Shown: in pieces, positions 1-7,381 of the stretch
Layout of the letters: each line of letters begins with the position of its first letter
Numbering within the stretch: the first letter of the stretch is position 1
NCBI RefSeq assembly: GCF_000964545.1
Contig: NZ_BBVD01000030.1
Location: forward strand, 1 to 15,606
Source: Comamonas thiooxydans
GTDB lineage: Bacteria > Pseudomonadota > Gammaproteobacteria > Burkholderiales > Burkholderiaceae_C
Direction: 5' to 3'
Length of the DNA: 15,606 nucleotides
Program-made: the position numbers and the translations under genes
Notes under the pieces: generated by a model
The model's database searches: none
What the model saw: the letters and a program-made list of their open reading frames with translations, nothing else
What the model was told of the DNA's origin: nothing

Positions 1-102
1 AAGGTGCGGAACGAAAAACCTGCACTCTCAGGGCGCCTCGAATGAGCCAATGCACGTTCCAGTCCAGATTACCGCTGGGGGCGTTGTTGCACAAATTGCT
101 GG
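1..102. mobile_element. Possible insertion-sequence remnant or other foreign segment at the left edge
   Basis: Homology to the TpsB gene stops just right of this stretch, and the junction is the tetranucleotide CTAA (103-106), which fits the YTAR target of IS5-family elements. The first bases (AAGGTGCGGAAC) recall from memory the terminal repeat of IS5-type elements, and GCGTTGTTGCACAAAT (81-96) recalls ends of other IS5-family members. No transposase can be read in about 100 bases and no matching inverted repeat or second target copy is visible. It could equally be a rearrangement junction or a divergent TpsB sequence. Confidence 0.3.
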
Positions 103-106
103 CTAA

Positions 107-466
107 GGTGAGGTCCTGCGGCGCGGCGAGGATGCGCGTGGTGACGAAGCCGCGAACGACGACAGCGTTCTGCACGCGCGCCATGACCATGTTGATGCCG
201 TTGGTGCCGAGGCAGCGCCCCGTGGCGAAGTCATTGCCGGGGTCGGCCGCTTTCAGGGACCAGAAGAATCTGTGGGCGTCTTCGCCATCAAGCCAGATGC
301 GTTCAATCGGGAAGCATGGCGTTTCGTCCGGTGGAAGCCGGTCCGGCGGCGGAGCCTGCGCCGCGTTCTCCTGCGCAGCACTGTTTTTCGTTTGTGCGGA
401 CGCCGGCACCATCAGCGCCAGCAGGCCGAACAAGGCCCAACGCGCCTGTCGAAGCCAAGCTCCCAT
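107..466 (-). pseudogene. 5' part of a two-partner-secretion outer-membrane transporter (ShlB/FhaC/HecB, TpsB), interrupted or truncated
   Basis: TpsB proteins are outer-membrane barrels with periplasmic POTRA domains that export large TpsA exoproteins. The minus strand from 466 encodes a hydrophobic signal-peptide-like segment (residues 5-24, likely cleavage after ASA), a Pro/Ala-rich linker, and the first half of a ShlB-type POTRA domain. Its hallmarks are PCFPIERIWLDG (50-61), GRCLGTNGIN (83-92), QNAVVVRGFVTT (99-110) and AAPQDL (114-119), with a likely disulfide pair C51/C85. The ATG at 466 has an AGGAG (472-476) 5 bases upstream, which decides the start. After residue 120 the expected GTLxLxVxPGRI strand is missing and unrelated residues follow, although the frame stays open to the window edge. 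A complete family member is over 500 residues. The identity is from recognised motifs; the disruption is inferred. Confidence 0.65.
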
Positions 467-644
467 CCCATCTCCTTTTGCACGCGTGAGGAAACACGCT
501 GCGGCCCTGCACGAACGCCGGGGTTCGCCGTGACCGTTTGATCTGAAATGGGCAAGGATAGGAACGGACTCGAGCGATCGGGATAAGAAGATTCTTAAAA
601 ATGGCCGTGGGGATGCGCCGGTACGGCGCAGCGCTGGCCAAACG

Positions 645-684
645 AAGCGCAATGGTCTTCGTTTCGACGAGCTTTGCGCTTTTT
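645..684 (+). terminator. Orphan terminator-like hairpin
   Basis: AAGCGCAA (645-652) pairs with TTGCGCTT (674-681), and the right arm runs into TTTTT (680-684) on the plus strand. The 21-base loop also contains short self-complementary bits. No plus-strand gene ends upstream within the window, so it may end read-through or a small RNA, or be a chance structure. The loop is longer than usual for an intrinsic terminator. Confidence 0.3.
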
Positions 685-852
685 GGCCTTTGATGTCGCG
701 CATATGAGTTTTTATGGCGGGCGGCTTCACAGACGAAAACGCGGGCTTGCGCGAGCCATGGCGGATTCAGACCGGCCTTCCGCACCCCGAGCTGGCAGCC
801 GCAGAAACACACCAATACAGGTATTAACCCGAATAAAGTCACTGAAACTGGC

Positions 853-858
853 TAGAAT
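853..858 (+). promoter_or_regulatory. Possible -10 box for the riboswitch-TRIC transcript
   Basis: TAGAAT matches the sigma-70 -10 consensus in five of six bases and lies about 15 bases before the first aptamer, where a transcript start is expected. No good -35 box sits at the normal 16-18 base spacing; the nearest candidate, TTAACC (824-829), is too far away. Confidence 0.35.
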
Positions 859-867
859 CGCGCCCAT

Positions 868-1083
868 CCCGCGGGAGAGCGGAGCCTTTCGAGGGTTCCC
901 GCCGAAGGCGCAAACTCCCATAATCGCTCAGGCAATAAGTACCGCAGGTGGGTCTGACAGGACCCGGATATCGCCAACTGGAGAGCAGCCCGCAACCACA
1001 AGCTGCAGGGCTCACCGAAGGGGCAAGCATGTCCACCGCGAAGGTGCTCATGCGCAACTCTCAGGTAAAAGGACAGCGGGAGA
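868..1083 (+). ncRNA. Tandem glycine riboswitch (two aptamers)
   Basis: Two glycine aptamer-like units lie in series. The second is canonical: GGAGAG (980-985), CACCGAAGGGGCAA (1013-1026), ACTCTCAGGTAAA (1057-1069) and GGACAG (1071-1076), in the right order and spacing. The first is more divergent: GGGAGAG (873-879), CCGAAGGCGCAAAC (902-915), CGCTCAGGCAATAAG (925-939) and CTGACAGGACCC (954-965). Glycine riboswitches are established regulators of gcv operons and of some transporter genes. This one precedes the UPF0126/TRIC gene. The weak P1 stem of aptamer 2 (974-980 with 1074-1080) overlaps an alternative stem (1076-1081 with 1098-1103), which could be the expression platform. Confidence 0.9.
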
Positions 1084-1103
1084 GGCAAGCCGGACATTCC
1101 CGC
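1076..1103 (+). promoter_or_regulatory. Candidate expression-platform hairpin of the glycine riboswitch
   Basis: GCGGGA (1076-1081) is perfectly complementary to TCCCGC (1098-1103). The left arm shares bases with the 3' strand of the second aptamer's P1 stem, so the two structures exclude each other. No U-tract follows, so if it acts it would control translation or mRNA access rather than intrinsic termination. It also covers the purine-rich GGGAGAGG (1078-1085). Confidence 0.4.
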
Positions 1104-1138
1104 CGATGTGAGTGGCTGGTCTATTTTCAAGTGCCTTC

Positions 1139-1804
1139 ATGCTTCCTTCCGTCTCTTTGCTGGACTCGTTCCAGGCCTCCAACTTCACCGTCATGCTGGT
1201 CATCTATCTGGTGGCCATTACCGCCGAAGCCATGTCCGGCGCACTCGCCGCAGGCCGGCGCAATATGGATATCTTCGGCGTCGTCGTCATCGCCTTTGTC
1301 ACTGCCCTGGGAGGCGGCACCATCCGCGACATGGTACTGGGCCACTACCCCATCGGCTGGACCCAGCACCCTGAATATGTGTATCTGGTCATCAGCTTCG
1401 GTCTGCTGACCACCGTGATTGCACGCCATATGCACAGGCTCAAGCAGGTGTTTTTGCTGCTGGACGCCATGGGACTGATCGCCTTTTCGCTGATCGGCTG
1501 CAATACCGCGCTGGAGCTGGGCTACCCAACCATCGTCATCATCATGGCCGGCATGATTACCGGCATCAGCGGCGGCATCTTGCGCGATGTGCTCTGCAAC
1601 CAGGTCCCCGTGGTGTTCCGCCGCGAGCTGTATGCCAGCGTGTCGCTGTCCGTATGCCTGATGTTCCTGGGCCTGCGCTATCTGGATGTCAGCCCCAATA
1701 TCAGCACCATCGTGTGTTTTGCCGGCGGTCTGGCCTTCCGTCTGGCCGCCATTCGTTTCAAATGGCGCCTGCCGGTTTTTTCGTACCAGCAGCGCTGGGA
1801 GTGA
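1139..1804 (+). CDS. UPF0126 / bacterial TRIC-like membrane protein, glycine-riboswitch controlled
   Basis: This inner-membrane protein of about 221 residues has the two-repeat UPF0126 (YadS/YicG, TRIC-like) architecture. The first repeat carries AEAMSGALAAGRRNMDIFG (29-47) and GGGTIRD (58-64). The second carries the related GGILRD (145-150) after another run of hydrophobic helices, for about seven membrane segments overall. Bacterial members are annotated as cation channels. Those behind glycine riboswitches are suspected to move glycine, which the leader here supports, but substrate and direction are inferred. The start is uncertain: an in-frame GTG at 1112 would add nine residues, and neither start has a clear Shine-Dalgarno sequence. 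ATG 1139 gives a length closer to the family norm. The gene stands alone between its riboswitch and a repeat element. Confidence 0.85.
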   Translation: MLPSVSLLDSFQASNFTVMLVIYLVAITAEAMSGALAAGRRNMDIFGVVVIAFVTALGGGTIRDMVLGHYPIGWTQHPEYVYLVISFGLLTTVIARHMHRLKQVFLLLDAMGLIAFSLIGCNTALELGYPTIVIIMAGMITGISGGILRDVLCNQVPVVFRRELYASVSLSVCLMFLGLRYLDVSPNISTIVCFAGGLAFRLAAIRFKWRLPVFSYQQRWE

Positions 1805-1810
1805 TAGAGA

Positions 1811-1884
1811 CTCCCCCCTCTCTTGCTACGCAGGAGGGGGACGCAGCCATCGCTGCGGGGCGGCCCTTGCTTGGCTGCTCTGAC
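1811..1884 (+). repeat. Dispersed hairpin repeat, family 1, copy 1
   Basis: This copy starts six bases after the TRIC stop codon. TCCCCC (1812-1817) pairs with GGGGGA (1836-1841), followed by ACGCAGCC, GCGGGGCGGC and CTTGCTTGGCTGCTCTG. The same skeleton (C-run, TCTC, G-run, ACG, GC-rich hairpin, CTTGCTTG) recurs at 8415-8505. This copy lacks the leading GC hairpin seen in the other two. It may serve as the 3' end of the TRIC mRNA, though there is no U-tract. Confidence 0.65.
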
Positions 1885-1924
1885 CTAGACTGCGCCATGC
1901 ATTACCCATGTAGTTTCACTTTCC

Positions 1925-3892
1925 ATGTCTGAACCGATCACATGGATGCCGGATGGCACCCCCTACAACACCCGATTTGGTGATCGCTATCACAGCGAGC
2001 TGGGCGGCCTTGACCAGGCCCGCCAGGTTTTTCTCGGTGGCTGCGATCTTCCAGCTGCCTGGGCCGATGCAGCGCAGTGGCGCATTCTGGAAACCGGCTT
2101 TGGCTTCGGTCTGAATTTCCTGGTCACCTGGGCGGCATGGAAAGCCGACCCCAGACGCCCGCGCATTCTGCATTTTGTCTCGGTGGAGGCCTACCCTGTC
2201 TCGCGCGAGGATCTGCTCGCGTTTTTACCGGCCGATGGGGAACTGCGCCCGCTTGGCGAACAACTGGCCGAGCAATGGTGGGGACTGCTGCCCGGCGTGC
2301 ATCGCCTTTCCTTTGATGACGGCCAGGTGCTGCTGACGCTCCATATAGGCGATGCCAGGACCATGCTGCGCAAGCAGCAGATGACGGCTGACAGCGTATA
2401 TCTGGATGGCTTCTCTCCTCAACTCAACCCCGAGATGTGGGATGAAGATGCCATGAAGAACATCGCCCGCCATTGCCGCCGTGGCACGCAGCTTGCCACT
2501 TGGTGCGTGGCCGGCCATGTGCGCCAAGCGCTCAAGGCTCAGGGTTTTGACGTCAAGAAGCGCGTTGGCGTGCCGCCCAAGCGCCATAACCTGCATGCAG
2601 CCTACAACCCGGCCTGGGAGCCGCGCCATCGCCCTGACGGCCTGCCTGCGCCCGTGGGCCAGGCCGGCCGCTGCCTGGTGCTGGGTGCTGGCCTGGCTGG
2701 TGCCGCCGCTGCCGCCAGCCTGGCAAGACGCGGCTGGGAAGTGACGGTGCTGGATGCGGCGGCCGAGCCTGCGGCAGGAGCTTCAGGCCTGCCAGCCGGC
2801 TTGTTTTGCCCGCATATTTCGCCCGATGACAGTGTTCTGTCGCGCCTGTCCAGAAGCGGCGTACGCACAACGCTACAAAATCTGCAGCAACTGAGCCAAG
2901 CGCAAAAGTTGCATCCAGCCCAGGACTGGGCCCATGGCGGCGTGCTGGAGCATGACCTGAACGAGCCCTCTCATCTGCCCAGGTCATGGCTGCAACCCGG
3001 CAGCGAGACATTCCCCTGGGGTCAGCACTGGAGTACGCCTGCGCTGCCGGCTCAGCTGGCTGCGGCAAAGCTGCCTGCAGACAGCCACGCCGTCTGGCAT
3101 GAGCAGGCTGGCTGGGTACGCCCCGCACAACTGGTGCGCGCGCTGCTGCAAGCCCCCGGGATTCATTGGCAGGGCCATGCCCGAGCTTCACGGCTGGTGC
3201 ACGATGAAGTGCGCAACATCTGGCAAGTGCTGGATGCCCGGGGCCAGACCCTGGCCCAAGCCCCCATGCTGGTGCTGGCCCTGGGCCCGGACACCAAGCC
3301 CTTGTTGCAAGCCAGCGGCCTGGCAGCAGGGGAGTGGGAGCTGCAAGCCATACGCGGCCAGGTCAGCGTGGCCGAGCATGATGCCGGGACGCTGGCGGCC
3401 ATGCCGCCCTTCCCCGTCAACGGTCATGGCAACCTGGTGCCGGACTTTCCCTCGGCCAACCAGGCCGGCGCACACCAGTGGATCATGGGATCGACCTTCG
3501 AGCGCGATGTGACCGAGCTGCCGCCCACCGCTGCCGACCAGCAGGCCGCCCATGCCAGCAATGGCGAAAAACTGGGCGCTTTGCTGCCCGGGTGCAGGCA
3601 GACGCTGAGCTCCTTCTTCGATGCGGACCAGCGGCCCGCCACCTGGGCGCGCCTGCGTTGCGCGGCCTATGACCGTCTGCCGCTGGCAGGTCCCGCCGGG
3701 CAGTCAGCCACCGATCTACCGGGCCTGTGGGTGCTGACGGGGCTAGGCTCACGCGGGCTGACGCTGTCCATGCTTTGCGGCGAACTGCTGGCGGCACGCC
3801 TGCATGGAGAGCCGCTGCCGCTGGATGCCAGGCTGGCTCAGGCCCTGGGTACGCAGCGCCTGTGGAGCCGCGCCCTGCAACATCCCAGGTAA
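1925..3892 (+). CDS. mnmC: MnmC: bifunctional tRNA 5-methylaminomethyl-2-thiouridine methyltransferase / FAD-dependent oxidoreductase
   Basis: MnmC finishes mnm5s2U at wobble position 34 of certain tRNAs. The C-terminal FAD domain removes carboxymethyl from cmnm5s2U and the N-terminal domain methylates the resulting amine using S-adenosylmethionine. The N-terminal part shows FGDRYHS (18-24), the SAM site ETGFGFGLNF (56-65) and DGFSPQLNPEMW (161-172). After about residue 248 a DAO-type FAD domain begins with the Rossmann motif GAGLAG (254-259) ending at D277, then GASGLPAGLFCP (about 285-296), and ends with the family's RGLTLSMLCGELLA. At 655 residues it is a full-length fused protein. The ATG at 1925 fits the family N-terminus, although the upstream ribosome site is weak. 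It follows the TRIC gene on the same strand after about 120 bases and converges with the next gene. Confidence 0.95.
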   Translation: MSEPITWMPDGTPYNTRFGDRYHSELGGLDQARQVFLGGCDLPAAWADAAQWRILETGFGFGLNFLVTWAAWKADPRRPRILHFVSVEAYPVSREDLLAFLPADGELRPLGEQLAEQWWGLLPGVHRLSFDDGQVLLTLHIGDARTMLRKQQMTADSVYLDGFSPQLNPEMWDEDAMKNIARHCRRGTQLATWCVAGHVRQALKAQGFDVKKRVGVPPKRHNLHAAYNPAWEPRHRPDGLPAPVGQAGRCLVLGAGLAGAAAAASLARRGWEVTVLDAAAEPAAGASGLPAGLFCPHISPDDSVLSRLSRSGVRTTLQNLQQLSQAQKLHPAQDWAHGGVLEHDLNEPSHLPRSWLQPGSETFPWGQHWSTPALPAQLAAAKLPADSHAVWHEQAGWVRPAQLVRALLQAPGIHWQGHARASRLVHDEVRNIWQVLDARGQTLAQAPMLVLALGPDTKPLLQASGLAAGEWELQAIRGQVSVAEHDAGTLAAMPPFPVNGHGNLVPDFPSANQAGAHQWIMGSTFERDVTELPPTAADQQAAHASNGEKLGALLPGCRQTLSSFFDADQRPATWARLRCAAYDRLPLAGPAGQSATDLPGLWVLTGLGSRGLTLSMLCGELLAARLHGEPLPLDARLAQALGTQRLWSRALQHPR

Positions 3893-3901
3893 GCCACTCG
3901 C

Positions 3902-3940
3902 AAAAAAAGCACACAGCGCTTACGGAGAAGCGCTGTGTGC
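3902..3940 (-). terminator. Intrinsic terminator of the CNNM/CorC-type gene
   Basis: GCACACAGCGCTT (3909-3921) and AAGCGCTGTGTGC (3928-3940) form a perfect 13-bp stem with a 6-base loop. Seven A residues (3902-3908) on the left become a U-run on the minus strand, so it ends the leftward transcript about 30 bases after the stop at 3969. On the plus strand no good U-run follows, but the stem may still help end mnmC. Confidence 0.88.
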
Positions 3941-3968
3941 CGTTTCAGGCCTGATTCCGAAGCCGGGT

Positions 3969-5288
3969 TTATTCGCTGCTTAACGATGCCACGGTGACCA
4001 GGGGCTCCAGTTTGGTCGCCAGCACCTTGTCCAGCGTCTTGCCGTCCATGTCCACGACTTCAAAGCGCCAGTCTTCCCACTCCACCACGTCGGCTTCGGT
4101 AGGCACGCGGCCCAGCAGCAGCATGATCATGCCGCTCAAGGTGTGATAGCGGCCGCGCTCTTCCTCGGGCACGGTATGCAGGCTCAGGCGGTCCTTGAGT
4201 TCGGGCACGGGAATATGGCCGTCCAGCAGCCAACTGCCGTCTTCGCGCTGCACGGCCCAGCTGGTTTCGGGATCACGCGGCTGGAATTCGCCGGTAATCG
4301 CCTCGATCAGGTCCTGCAGCGTGACAATGCCCTGCACCTCGCCGTACTCGTCGATCACAAAGGCCATATGCAGATCGGAGGTACGGAAGTTGTCCAGCAA
4401 CTCCATGCCGGTAATGGTCTCGGGCACATAGAGGGCAGCCTGCAGAGGCTGGTCCTTGAGCGCCTGCTTGCCCTTGTTGCGCACGGCCTGCGTCAGCCAC
4501 TGGCGGGCATTGAGCACGCCCACGATATTGTTCATATCGCCACGCACGACCGGGAAGCGCGCGTGGTCGGCCTGTTCGACACGGGCCAGGGTCTCTTCCA
4601 GGCTCTCGTCGATATCGAGACAGATGACATCGCTGCGCGGCACCATCAGCGAGCCGATCTGGCGATCGTCCAGACGGAACACATTGCGCACCATGGTGTG
4701 CTCCTGCGACTCGATCACGCCGGCCGTGTGGCCTTCCACCAAAATGGCCTGGATTTCCTCTTCGGTCACCACGCTGCCATTGCTTTCCTTGACGCCCAGG
4801 ACCTTTAGCAGGCCGCGCGTCGATGCCGACAGCAACCAGACAAAGGGTTTGGTGGCCAGGGCCAGAAAGTTGATGGGACGCGAGATCAGGCGCGCCAGGG
4901 CCTCGGGATGGGTCTGGCCCAGGCGCTTGGGAACCAGCTCGCCCACGACGATGGAGAAGTAGGTGATCAGCACCACCACCAGGCCGGTGGAGAGGTAGTC
5001 GGCATATTTCTGGGTCATGCCCAGGGTGATCAGCCAGTTCTCCAGCGGGCCGGCCAGAGCCGCCTCGCCGACGATGCCGTTGAGCACGCCGATGGAGGTG
5101 ATACCGATCTGGATGGTGGAGAGGAAACGCGTCGGGTCCTCACCCAATTTAATAGCAGCTGCCGCGCCGCTGTCGCCCTCATCCACCAGTTTCTGCATGC
5201 GGGTTTTGCGGGCGGTGACCAGCGCAATTTCCGACATGGCGAAGACGCCGTTCAGACAGATGAGAGCGAAAAGTATGGCTATTTCCAT
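3969..5288 (-). CDS. CNNM / CorC-HlyC family membrane protein (DUF21, CBS pair, transporter-associated domain)
   Basis: The 439-residue protein has the full family layout. An N-terminal DUF21 membrane region (about 1-190) begins with a hydrophobic helix ending in FAMSEIALVTARKTR and includes further segments near 60-135 with the conserved GELVPKRLG. A CBS pair follows (about 215-340, with MVPRSDV and FVIDEYGEVQGIVTLQDLIEAITGE split across its halves), then a CorC_HlyC domain (about 355-430) with the typical LDGHIPV and RYHTLSGMIM. These proteins are often annotated as hemolysins, but better-studied relatives such as YtfL/PaeA and CorC act in magnesium or polyamine transport. The substrate here cannot be read from sequence. 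The ATG at 5288 matches the family start; no strong Shine-Dalgarno is visible. It is monocistronic, divergent from the cys operon and convergent with mnmC. Confidence 0.92.
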   Translation of the reverse strand: MEIAILFALICLNGVFAMSEIALVTARKTRMQKLVDEGDSGAAAAIKLGEDPTRFLSTIQIGITSIGVLNGIVGEAALAGPLENWLITLGMTQKYADYLSTGLVVVLITYFSIVVGELVPKRLGQTHPEALARLISRPINFLALATKPFVWLLSASTRGLLKVLGVKESNGSVVTEEEIQAILVEGHTAGVIESQEHTMVRNVFRLDDRQIGSLMVPRSDVICLDIDESLEETLARVEQADHARFPVVRGDMNNIVGVLNARQWLTQAVRNKGKQALKDQPLQAALYVPETITGMELLDNFRTSDLHMAFVIDEYGEVQGIVTLQDLIEAITGEFQPRDPETSWAVQREDGSWLLDGHIPVPELKDRLSLHTVPEEERGRYHTLSGMIMLLLGRVPTEADVVEWEDWRFEVVDMDGKTLDKVLATKLEPLVTVASLSSE

Positions 5289-5442
5289 AGTCAGGCACCC
5301 GCTTTCAATCCAGGCGCCTCAATCATTGAACAAGCCTTGATTCTAGAGAATGCCCGGCACAGGGGCGCTCACAAAATGCAAGCGCGCAGAAAGGAAATTG
5401 GTTCAGGTGCTCCGTACGAGCGTTCTGGCAGCCCTTCACATA

Positions 5443-5492
5443 TTCATTCAGATATATATGAAGCACTAAATAATCGTTTGTTTTTATATAAA
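5443..5492 (+). promoter_or_regulatory. Probable promoter/activator region of the cys operon
   Basis: The 284-base gap between the divergent gene and cysI contains a marked AT-rich patch. A loose dyad TTCAT (5443-5447)/ATGAA (5458-5462) is followed by AATAATCGTTTGTTTTTATATAAAG, in which TATAAA (5487-5492) can serve as -10. No consensus -35 is present at proper spacing, as expected for an activator-dependent promoter. CysB-type LysR regulators usually control such operons. The regulator and exact sites are inferred. Confidence 0.5.
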
Positions 5493-5572
5493 GCCTCTCT
5501 ACAGTTCTGACCAACGATCAAAGTGCAATGCCACCCGAGGCAAGGCATCCGCTCCACGGAAGAACTGAAGAC

Positions 5573-7357
5573 ATGTATCAATACACCGATTTCGACAAAG
5601 CGTTCGTCAAGCAACGCGCCGACCAGTTCCGTGACCAGCTCCAACGCTGGCAGGCAGGCAAGCTCACGGAAGACGACTTCCGCCCGCTGCGTCTGCAAAA
5701 CGGCTGGTATGTGCAGCGCTACGCCCCCATGCTGCGCGTGGCCGTGCCCTACGGCGAAATCAACTCGGCCCAGATCCGCGTGCTGGCCAAGGTGGCCCGT
5801 GAGTACGACGAGCCCGAGGCCGAAGTCTTCAAACAAGCTCTGGAAGGCCAGGGCAAGCTGGGCACGACCTATCTGCCCAAGAACTGCGCCCACTTCACCA
5901 CCCGCACCAATGTGCAGTTCAACTGGATTCCGCTGAGCAAGTCCGCCGACGTGATGGATCTGCTGGCCTCCGTGAACCTGCACGGCATCCAGACCAGCGG
6001 CAACTGCATCCGCAACACCACCACCGATGCGCTGGCCGGTATCGCACCCGACGAGATCATCGACCCCCGCCCCTACGCAGAAATCCTGCGTCAGTGGACC
6101 ACGCTGCACCCCGAGTTCGCGTTTCTGCCACGCAAGTTCAAGATCGCCATCACCGGCGCCAGCGAGGACCGCGCCGCCACGGGCTGGCATGACGTGGGCC
6201 TGCACATGGTCAAGAACGAAGCCGGTGAGATCGGCTTCAAGGTCTTCGTGGGCGGCGGCATGGGCCGCACGCCCGTGATCGGCACCGTGATCCGCGAGTT
6301 CCTGCCCTGGAACCAGATCATGAATTACATCGAGGCCATCGTCCGCGTCTACAACGAGCTGGGCCGCCGCGACAACAAGTACAAGGCCCGTATCAAGATA
6401 CTGGTCAAGGCCGAAGGCCAGGCCTATATCGACGCCGTGGAAGAGGAATTCCGCCAGATCGTCGAAGTGGACGGTGGCCCTCACACCGTGCCCCAGGCCG
6501 AGTTCGATCGCGTGGCCGCCATGTTCACCACGCCCGCTCTGCCCGTGGTGGCCGATGCCGCAGGCGATGAGCAGGCCCTGATTGCCCAGACCGCCAAGGA
6601 ACCCGCTTTTGCACGCTGGATTGCCCGCAACGTCCACGCCCACCGCGTGGCCGGTTTGCGCGCCGTGACCCTGTCCTTCAAGCGTGTCGGCCAAGCCCCC
6701 GGCGATGCGCAAAGCGAACAGCTCGACGCACTGGCTCATCTGGTGGACAAGTTCTCCGCCGGCGAAGCCCGCGTGACGCACGACCAGAACGTGATGCTGC
6801 CCTGGGTGCAGGTCGGCCAGCTGCATGCACTGTGGACGGAGGCCAAGGCCCTGGGTCTGGCCAGCACCAATGTGGCGCTGCTCACCGACATGATCGCCTG
6901 CCCCGGCGGCGACTTCTGCGCGCTGGCCAATGCCCGCAGCTTGCCGATTGCCGACGCCATCACGGCCCGCTACCAGGATCTGGACGAACTGGACGACATC
7001 GGCGAAATCGATCTGCACATCAGCGGCTGCATCAACAGCTGCGGCCACCACCACAGCGGCCATATCGGCATTCTGGGCGTGGATAAGGACGGCAAGGAGT
7101 GGTATCAGGTCACGCTGGGCGGCTCCGACGGCTCGACCCTGTCCGGCCAAGCCGTGGCCGGCAAGGTCATCGGCCCCTCGTTCAGCGCAGCCGAAGTGCC
7201 CGATGTGATCGAAGCCGTGCTGAGCACCTATCGCGACCTGCGCCAGCCCGGCGAGCACTTCATCGACGCCGTGCGCCGCATCGGCCTGGATCCCTTCAAG
7301 GAGGCCGGCAAGGCAGCCCGCCACCCTGTGGAAGCCGAAGAAGAAGCGCTGGCCTGA
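5573..7357 (+). CDS. cysI: CysI: sulfite reductase hemoprotein (nitrite/sulfite reductase family)
   Basis: CysI carries siroheme coupled to a [4Fe-4S] cluster and reduces sulfite to sulfide with six electrons in the cytoplasm. The two ferredoxin-like half domains and two siroheme domains are recognisable: LQNGWYVQRYAPMLRVAVPYG near the N-terminus, the NTTTDALAGI siroheme-region segment, and the cluster ligands CPGGDFC (C443, C449) and CINSC (C486, C490) in the exact C-x5-C ... C-x3-C arrangement. The ATG at 5573 (MYQYTDFD) was chosen because it matches homologous starts and has GGAAG (5558-5562) upstream; an in-frame ATG at 5528 would add 15 unlikely residues. The protein is about 594 residues. 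It is first in the cys operon, with AGGA (7371-7374) serving the next gene. No flavoprotein partner CysJ is present, so the electron donor is probably ferredoxin. Confidence 0.95.
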   Translation: MYQYTDFDKAFVKQRADQFRDQLQRWQAGKLTEDDFRPLRLQNGWYVQRYAPMLRVAVPYGEINSAQIRVLAKVAREYDEPEAEVFKQALEGQGKLGTTYLPKNCAHFTTRTNVQFNWIPLSKSADVMDLLASVNLHGIQTSGNCIRNTTTDALAGIAPDEIIDPRPYAEILRQWTTLHPEFAFLPRKFKIAITGASEDRAATGWHDVGLHMVKNEAGEIGFKVFVGGGMGRTPVIGTVIREFLPWNQIMNYIEAIVRVYNELGRRDNKYKARIKILVKAEGQAYIDAVEEEFRQIVEVDGGPHTVPQAEFDRVAAMFTTPALPVVADAAGDEQALIAQTAKEPAFARWIARNVHAHRVAGLRAVTLSFKRVGQAPGDAQSEQLDALAHLVDKFSAGEARVTHDQNVMLPWVQVGQLHALWTEAKALGLASTNVALLTDMIACPGGDFCALANARSLPIADAITARYQDLDELDDIGEIDLHISGCINSCGHHHSGHIGILGVDKDGKEWYQVTLGGSDGSTLSGQAVAGKVIGPSFSAAEVPDVIEAVLSTYRDLRQPGEHFIDAVRRIGLDPFKEAGKAARHPVEAEEEALA

Positions 7358-7381
7358 AGCCATAAGAACAAGGATAGAGTC

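Larger units (their letters stand above)
467..865. other. Gene-free stretch between the TpsB gene and the glycine riboswitch
   Basis: No reading frame here has a ribosome site, recognisable motifs or neighbour-like codon use. It contains a short inverted repeat GCGCCG-GTA-CGGCGC (615-629), the terminator-like hairpin at 645-684, and toward the right end the presumed promoter of the riboswitch transcript. The minus-strand TpsB promoter must also lie here, but I cannot pick out convincing -35/-10 boxes for it. Confidence 0.5.

Noticed and set aside
42..533. Open frame of 163 codons on the plus strand at the left edge, starting MSQCTF
   Set aside because: Its body is the antisense of the TpsB gene. 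The first few residues loosely recall an IS5-type transposase start, but the similarity does not continue.
5148..5170. AATTTAATAGCAGCTGC inside the CNNM-type gene, partly resembling the 44-nt repeat in reverse
   Set aside because: Only the AGCTGCTA portion matches; the AAGCGCT and ATTTGAT blocks are missing at the required spacing, and the sequence is ordinary coding DNA (GAAAAIKLG).
5528..5572. Upstream ATG for cysI adding 15 residues
   Set aside because: The added residues (MPPEARHPLHG...) do not resemble CysI N-termini, whereas MYQYTDFD at 5573 does and has GGAAG upstream.
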